Of a stretch of 64,000 nt of DNA, positions 57,097-64,000 are shown piece after piece. The DNA is from Chara braunii (Eukaryota; Streptophyta; Charophyceae; Charales; Characeae). The notes under the pieces were generated by a model. The model searched no databases. It worked only from the letters and a program-made list of their open reading frames with translations, and was not told the DNA's origin. The stretch covers positions 4,633,928 through 4,697,927 of the forward strand of contig BFEA01000037.1 in assembly GCA_003427395.1 (NCBI GenBank), in the 5' to 3' direction. Position 1 is the first letter of the stretch. Every line of letters begins with the position of its first letter. Both the position numbers and the translations under genes were made by a program.

Positions 57097-58145
57097 AAGG
57101 GAAGCTAAAGCGTCAAGCATAACCCCTTGATTACGATGAAGGGGTGTGAGGATTGTATAAGAAAGAGTGGAGAATTGGATAAGTGGTATTCATAAGTAAG
57201 AGGACTCAGTTGTATGGTCGTCATCGGAGGTGAAGAGGGATTGAGGGTTTAGCAATAAGGTCCGGTAAGAATCTGACCAGGCGGACTGATTCAGAGGTAT
57301 AATCCTAACAGGTAGTTGTATAAATTTGAGTGGCATGGAGCATCTAGGAAGTGGTCTTAGCGTGAGTGTTGAATTCCCTAACTCTGAGTGTGGCGTGGTC
57401 AGACTAGGTGCATATAAATATAAGGATTAGGGTGATGTTGAGTTCTAATTCGTTGAGTTTAAATGAATATTGATTTCATGATACATATGATTTACGAGTC
57501 AAGCCTGATAGTTTCTTTGAGGAGACCTCTGTGATAGTCTTCTGACTAAGACCATTTTTCGCTTTCGGCTATCGAGGCCGTAACGTTTTCTGTGGTACTA
57601 CGTAATATTGTGGTCATTCCTGATTCGTTTTGAGTTGGGGTCTTTCCCCAACGTTGAGTATATTGGTGACATAGGGATTACCCTGTGCATCTTTGGGTTG
57701 AGGATATTCAACTCCGAGTATATGTGGGGACTTAAGGCTATTTTTGTTCCGTTAATTTGGAATATACCGACCATATATATAATAACGACCCTAAGCTATC
57801 TCTCTTTATGGCGATCACTATCACTCTCACATGTGTGGATTTATCCTGATGTATGATGATTTTTTGTGTAAAAGGTGTACAGAATGCACCTCGTGTGTTT
57901 TTGTGAATGTGAAATATGTAAACTGTCTACTCTCTGGTATACTCGCGCGATTTGCCTATGGACAGACAATAGGCTCGAGTATAAGAAAGACGAGCACAGT
58001 TCGTTTGGTGAAAATGTGTGAGAATCGCAAGGGATTTATGAGTTTTTAAGACTCAAATGCTTGTCCATCCTGAATGTTTTTTGTTGAGTTGTGGAGAGTA
58101 CCCGTAAGTTGGTCTCTCAGTAATGAGAGTTTTATGATTGACTCC
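57097..58145. other. No gene recognised
   Basis: No protease or RT similarity where pol would be expected. AT-rich, short hydrophobic frames only. Confidence 0.5.
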
Positions 58146-58246
58146 CCTCCATGTGGGAGGTGGTTGTGAGAGTTTATGATTAATTACCCTCCATGTAGGA
58201 GGTGGTGGTGAGATTTTGTAAGTGAATCCCCTTCAAAAGTGGAAGG
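58146..58246 (+). repeat. Three-unit hairpin array, period 42 bp
   Basis: Hairpins start at exactly 42-bp spacing: CCTCC/GGAGG (58146-58160), CCTCC/GGAGG (58188-58202) and CCTTC/GAAGG (58230-58246). The third unit changes both stem sides. TTTATGATT and GGTGG flank the units. Confidence 0.75.
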
Positions 58247-59361
58247 TGGTTAAATGATTTGAAATGGCATGGAAAGCAGTTTGAACGATAAAGTCTGACG
58301 AGAAAGACGAAGATAAATTATTATTTTGGCGAAATTTTTGAAGGTCGCAAATTTGTGAAATTTTGAGAGATGTCCTTAAGATGTGTGGTCTGCCTTGCTC
58401 TGATCAAATGGGAGGCCACGACCCTGTGAATCTGGCGGTGATTTTTTTTTGTGTGGATTTTGGAGAGGACGCAATGCTCTCTATGTTATTTTACAGAGAG
58501 TTGGTAAATGCCTCTGAGACTTTTGAATGAGACAGACCTCTGCGTAGTCCCGCAGTAGGCCTGAGATTATTGCGACACACCGTCCAGTCACTATGATGCT
58601 AATCTTAAGACATATATGAGAGACTCATCTAGGGGTTAATATGGCATCACTAGGGCGCAACCTGGCAGCGGGTCCACGTCTCACCAAAGGGTAAGGCTTC
58701 AGGGGTATGGCCGCCTCAAGAGAGTCTTATTCCCGCAGGATGTCGGAGGGATAAGAGTCGAGTCGTATTTTTTGTGAGTCCTGATAGTATGATTTATCAG
58801 GAGAATCGTCCATTGTTGCGCAACCAACGAGGGTACCGTCGCTAAAATAACTACGCGACGGGCCGTAGATCTGGCACGATCAACCAGGCTATGGTGGGCC
58901 AAGATGGAGACCTGACTCTACTGTACTAGACTGCAGGAGAGATCTGTGATAAAAGTTATATATATTTTGTGAATATTGTGTGATAAAGGCGATAGTGTCG
59001 TCAAAAGGTCTCGGTTAGGACCCGCGTCCTAAGTTATGACCCTGCATGTAGGACGATGACTAAATAGGACACCCAACGATGAACCGACAGATGTCTAGGA
59101 CAAAGGGAGAGGATTACCAGCAACTACTCAGCATTAACTTTATGTTGTAGTACTGATCTAGTACACCTGCGTTTGCAGGAGACCCAGGTAGAAACCTTGG
59201 CAGTAGCGAGACATTTTTGGTACTGTCTGTTAAACACCCGAACGGAGTCAGTCGTCCAATTGGATTGGATCTTTTCTCGTCAGCATTTGGAGTTATGAAT
59301 GTCTTGATAGCTTTTGATTATTCGACGCGACAGGGACGTCGCTTAATAAGGTCCGGTAAAC
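58247..59361. other. No gene recognised
   Basis: Mixed sequence without recognisable coding content or strong repeats. Confidence 0.5.
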
Positions 59362-59534
59362 TGTCAACGCGAATACCCTTACAAGGGTATCCGCCCTGGT
59401 TTTTGCAAGTGTCAGAAAATAAGTCTTGTTCAAAATTTGAGTACACCACGTGAGTCGCGGCTATGTTTTGTTCGTGCTGACTAAAGGGTTGACTAGGAGC
59501 AAAGTGTGTGTGGACGTGCAGTTTTGAGCCACGC

Positions 59535-59582
59535 GCGATGGTTTTTTCTCTTGATGCTGCGATGGTTTTTTCTCTTGATGCT
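59535..59582. repeat. 24-bp tandem duplication in copy B
   Basis: GCGATGGTTTTTTCTC... occurs twice with a 24-bp period; copy A has one unit. Confidence 0.9.
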
Positions 59583-60078
59583 GTAGAGTCGGCATGTCCG
59601 CCGACAACATTTTATTGATTAAGGCTAGGAAAATTTTTGCATATTTGAATTGACCATGGTGCACCTGCGTTCATACGGTATGCGGCATCTAAGTGGATTT
59701 GCTAGGTGGCGGCACACTAGTGCTGCAGGTGCGACGGCAGCCAAAGGGAGAAATCTACCCCTTCATACAGCAAGGACCGGTGTGTAGGAACCATACACAC
59801 TAGCGGCGGTCTCCGCGCGGCATTCTGGGGGGCTACAGGCGTGACGTACCGAGCAAGGTTCGGTCCCTGACGGCATGTGCGCCCGTGCGGGGCCTTGAGA
59901 TTGGAGGGGAAGTCAAGCGGCAGCCTTAACGCTGTTGTCGCAGGCCCAGGCTGGCCACGGTTACTATTCACATACGAGGCCGCGCGCAGCCAGTCTAGGC
60001 TTGGGTTTGACCCTATAGGTTATTGTACTGGACTTTCACCAGGCGGATCCCGGGATTGAGGCCAACAGCCAGCAGCGG

Positions 60079-60162
60079 AGGAGCGAGGGTGCGTAGCATG
60101 AAGGAAACTGAGGGGTTGAGAGGAGCGAGGGTGCGTAGCATGAAGGAAACTGAGGGGTTGAG
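60079..60162. repeat. 42-bp tandem duplication in copy B
   Basis: AGGAGCGAGGGTGCGTAGC... occurs at 60079 and 60121; copy A has one unit. Confidence 0.9.
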
Positions 60163-62103
60163 GGTCCTGCGGGACTATCCCCCTTAGTTTTGTTGGGGAG
60201 TCCGGCAGCGGGCCTGATGGGCAGGACCGAGGACAAGGTTCCAACGGTCCTTTCCCCCTCACCTTTGTTTTTTTTTTCTGTTCTTTTTCTTATTTTTTTT
60301 TACTGTTTAAAATTTTATTTTTTGTCCCATATTGGGACCCGGTTCGGTACCGGTCCTGGGACCAGTGGTAGGCCCAAATACACCACTGAACTCTGGGAGT
60401 ACAGGCCTGGGTCCCAATCCTTCTGGATATTTGGAAGAATTCGAATGATACAGGGGAGATTAACATGGCCACTGTGCTTGGGCAACACGTATAAAGACAG
60501 ATGGCAGCCCGACACCTTGGTTGCTGTGACATGCGGTGGACTAGCAGTCTAGCGGTAGGCTCCCTCTGCAGCTTCCCGCGGACTAGCCGAAGTCGCGAGG
60601 CAGTTAGCGCACGGCCGTACGACTGTGCGGTATGAGGCTAGAGAGCAGCTAATGAGAAGGTAGAGGGGGGCATACAAAGGATGGCAAGGCCAGTGAACAT
60701 GGACGGGGGGCTGCAGCAGGTGCATACAACACGACGGGGCAAACATGGCAGCGAGTAAGCAGGATGTGGGAGGAGAGAGAGGGTGAATGGACGTGGCTGA
60801 CGAACAGCGCCAGGTGCGCACAGCAAAGAGCCGGACGAGAGGGCTACGGGTATGTAACAGTGAAGAAAGTGGACCGAACCTAGATGGGATTATGCGCCAG
60901 GTGCATTCGGAAAGGGAGATGGCGGGGTGACGAGTTGAGCGTGGCCAGGGAAGTATAGCTCGCACTATCCTCGATGGGAACAGGCGGACGAAGGTCCGCT
61001 TTTGGTGGTTTAGACTGTGGCGAATCTACTAATGGAGTTAGATTGCAGCACTTGTGGCTGATGTAGGCGTGATGGTGGAGAGATGGTGCGCAGGCTATGG
61101 CGGACGGGAAAGGTGGGAACGAGGGGAAATGAGATCTGCATCACTCGCTCGTTCCTCAATGAAAACGAGCGAGTGAAGATCGGATTTTGGGGTTTCCAGG
61201 CAGGGCGAATTCAATTATGTGGTTAGATGGGCGCGATGTTGTGTGATTTTACTGCTGCATGAGTAGAGGGTTGCGCTAAGGTAGGCGACGGGGGGAGGGA
61301 GGAGAAGGGTGAGTGAAGTAGTGAGAGAAGTAAAGATGACGAAAGTGAGGGGGGGGGAGATACTAGTCGGGGGGTTGAAGATGGGCGAATCCGATGGCGA
61401 AGTCGGATCCGAAAGTTATTGCGTGGATTAGGCGGTATGAGGATCGAGAGTTGCGCCCAAGGGAAGACTTTGAATGCAGTGATGTATCTTTCCATGTTCT
61501 AGGGGAAGATTCGGTTATTTCCTTGTTCTTTTTTTTCCTCTAAGTTTCGTCTTTTTTTTTATTATTATCGTTGTTGCCTTATCGGCCTGACCTTGAGGGC
61601 ACTATCACGCTTACTTTACGTACGTGCGACCGCTATCCCAATTTTCGTCTTCCGTACGTCGGGTTCATCATACTAGATCAAACAGGGTAACCACTACCGT
61701 TACGGTAGTTAGGGGCATGGGTGTCGTCGGCCCGACTGTCGTGTGCATCGTCCTTGTCAACTGGTCTGTAGCCGGTGAGTCCTTCGTTCTCCCCCGCTTC
61801 TTCCCCGTCTTGTTTTGGCCGATCCCAGGCGTGAGGTTGGCCAGGTGCGGCCATGCGAATCAGGACGAAGTGCTGCAAAAGGAAGAGGGGTGGCGGGTGT
61901 AGCGAGAGAACGCAGGGGGTGAAGGAAACTGGATCGAGAGAGAGGTGGTCAAGAGGAGGAGGAAGGGAACCGAATGATGGTGGGGTCGAGAGCAAGGTTG
62001 GGAGAAGGGAGTTAGTGGGACATACGTACCTGATCATGTTCCGGAGGAAGATTCATCCCTCCCAATAGCCTTCGCACCAGTATTGACGGCAGGGTGCATC
62101 CTA

Positions 62104-62126
62104 GAGAGGGAGAGAGAGAGAGAGAA
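62104..62126. repeat. (GA)n microsatellite, copy B
   Basis: Counterpart of 46871-46893. Confidence 0.9.
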
Positions 62127-63167
62127 GAAGAGGACGAGGCTATCGAAGTAAGAAAGGAAAGTTAGAAATAGTGGGATAGGAGGGAATACGTACCGGTAGT
62201 GAAGAAGCGGCAGGCCTCGATTCCGACAATAACCGGGATAAAGGGCGACGAGGGAGACAAGGCAGCAAAAGGCCAGCAAGGGAAGGCTGAACCTGGTCGA
62301 CATAGTAGGCTGGGTACGTTGATGACCAAGATGGTGGAGTGGTGAGAGTGGGCGTAGTGCCGAAAAGGTAACTCACGGGATAGTTCACAGAATCCGGCAA
62401 ATGGGCAAGTGGCGTAATGGCGAGGCGAGTGGTGGACTAAACTGCGGAACAATCGCAGTATGACCTCGGTAGTATAGCCGTGAGTCCACACTGTGTCAGT
62501 GGTAAGGTCCAGTCAGTCCTAGTTCGGTCCAGCAAGTACCATGGGGGACTGTGAGCATCATGGGCCGGTGGCAAAGAGCAGACCAACGAGTTTCCAAAGT
62601 GTAATCAAGAGGCAACACCCGGCCTTTCAATCATTCCTGCGTGGGCCATGCGGGAGCGCTGTCACAGCGGCTTGTGTAGGGGGGTCTGCAGTGAGCTCAG
62701 AGGACGCGGTGGGCGAAAGAGAGGGAGCTTAGTATAGCGATAGGGTAGAGGCAGCCATAGCTGCCATAGCCGTAGTTAGTGTGAAGTGTGTGAGTATATG
62801 CGTGAGTGTTCAGAGTGATGCATGTGGGATATCCAGGGTGCTCTGGTGTGTGTGGACAGTGAGTTGTTTGGCCGCTGATTCGCCATAGAAAGTGAAAGTG
62901 AACTCGTATCTGAAAGCCGTATCTCTGAGTTTTGAGTGGGCGCATATTGCCAGTTTGCTGCGCTGCTTTAACCATCCACTGGAGGAGGAGCAAGCAACGC
63001 GAGGATGAACCGAAAGTCAGGCCACTTTGCCAAAGTGTGCGCTGACCAAGTAAGGGGCCTACGGTGGGCTTTTGGGCCAAGTCTACTAGAACGGTAAGGT
63101 GCCACTAACTCTGCAAAGACGGCGTTGTTAGAAGCTGGTTGCTGGTGCCGGTCCTTAAGTGGTTATC

Positions 63168-63475
63168 GTAGCGGACCCACCAGGTGTGGTGCTCCGCTAG
63201 TGACGGAGATGGAGATGGAGGAAGAAGGGGGAGCAAGATGGCACAACGCAGCTCCCCACGCAAGACTCCAACGCACGTACTCCAAAATGTGCAAGTGAGG
63301 AATGAGCCTGAAAACAGACAATGGCTGGGGTATACCCCAGCGGACTGACGGGACTAGACTGGACTGGCTGGTACCGACAGAGGTACCGGCCTGGACTGGC
63401 CTACCCCAAATATAACACAGGCCTATGAGAACAGGCCAAGGGGCTGGTCTCACAGGCCATCCCGAGGTCCGCTAC
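63168..63475. mobile_element. 308-bp MITE-like element
   Basis: Perfect 10-bp inverted ends, GTAGCGGACC (63168-63177) and GGTCCGCTAC (63466-63475). TCCGCTA just inside the left end pairs with the left terminus (63168-63203). A GGTACC...GGTACC repeat lies inside. It begins exactly where the similarity between L copies ends. Target duplication unclear. Confidence 0.5.
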
Positions 63476-64000
63476 ACGNTCCTCGGCCTNNGATGGATCG
63501 CCTAGATACAAACATGCTTCCGCCAAGAAGCGGAACTCTACCAAAGAAAAGAAAACCTGAGTAGTCTAGGATGCGGAGCAAGCTCCATGCNGNGTCCATG
63601 CGATGCAACCTAGGATATAAAATGTCACAAAACAGCAATGTCACAGCTAACAGCCTAAGTGAAAGTAAGAGCAACTAACTAACATACATGTCCTAGGAAA
63701 GCAAAAAGTAGTGACAACTAGATCCTAGAATGTTGGAGGCACTAGCCTCAGTCTGGTAACAACTGACTAGTGTATAAGTCCTAAGAACAGCAAAAGCAAA
63801 ACAACTAAATCCTAGAATGTCGGAGGCAGTAGCCTCAGTCTGAGGCCAACAAAGCAATCAACAAGACAACCATATGTCACATGAGAAGTGTGTCGCACAC
63901 GAAAGGGTGGGATGGTCTCTGAGGGTGGCGAATGCAGCCTAGGGGTCGAAAACTCCTAAGGGCATCCACACATAGTGACAGGGGAAAACACATGTCATCA
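63476..64000 (+). repeat. 88-bp tandem repeat and edge sequence
   Basis: Units start GTCCTA at 63690 and 63778. Each contains a GAGGC-4-GCCTC hairpin (loops ACTA and AGTA) followed by TCAGTCTG. Isolated N bases occur at 63479-63600. No gene seen to the window end. Confidence 0.65.

Larger units (their letters stand above)
59362..63167 (+). mobile_element. Large repeat L, copy B (about 3.8 kb)
   Basis: Partner of 43837-47936. It lacks the 420-bp insertion, carries an extra 84 bp (about 60817-60900) flanked by GCGCCAGGTGC repeats, and has two local tandem duplications. Its right end is abutted by a MITE at 63168. Confidence 0.75.

Overview
This window is eukaryotic, intergenic and dominated by transposable elements. 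I see no rRNA, no intact tRNA gene, no CRISPR array, no operon and no convincing host gene. What can be read is decayed Ty3/gypsy-type LTR retrotransposons, DNA-transposon and MITE-like elements, simple repeats ((CT)n, (AAT)n, (TA)n, (GA)n), tandem minisatellites and two assembly gaps. Lineage is uncertain. Three primer-binding sites match the 3' end of plant-type tRNA-Asp (TGGCGCCGTTG core), which favours the green lineage. The reverse transcriptase looks like the clade known from fungi and early-diverging plants or charophytes. A partial tRNA-like SINE and a possible RTE-like tail do not settle the question.

Layout. 1-1039 is the 5' end of a minus-strand retrotransposon (LTR, primer site, leader, ORF0 fragment) whose body runs off the left edge; 1560-2560 carries another ORF0 fragment. 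6640-10210 is a repeat-family copy split by a hAT-like element (7899-9621) full of hairpins; its sister copy is at 28051-29910. 11.7-20.8 kb holds small hairpin arrays, microsatellites, a GC-armed MITE and pyrimidine-rich DNA. 20.9-24.7 kb holds a MITE, a minus-strand gag (about 21265-23609) and, only 175 bp upstream of it, the end of another element's integrase (23784-24690). 32670-42275 is the best-preserved element: minus strand, LTR, primer site, ORF0 with tandem modules, gag with two zinc knuckles, protease, RT, RNase H and integrase, all broken by stops and frameshifts. 43837-47936 and 59362-63167 are two same-strand copies of a roughly 4 kb repeat. Between them lie a 16-unit hairpin array (49.2-50.4 kb), a hairpin cluster, and a plus-strand element with primer site (53199), an ORF0-like ORF (55004-55615) and a broken gag (56053-57096).

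The two most unusual signals are: (1) tandem arrays whose units share a hairpin and not a fixed stem sequence, with compensatory stem substitutions (49.2-50.4 kb above all; smaller cases at 11.74-11.95, 58.15-58.25 and 63.7-63.85 kb); and (2) ORF0, an unrecognised reading frame between primer site and gag made of repeated modules of about 160 residues, found in several elements of this window.
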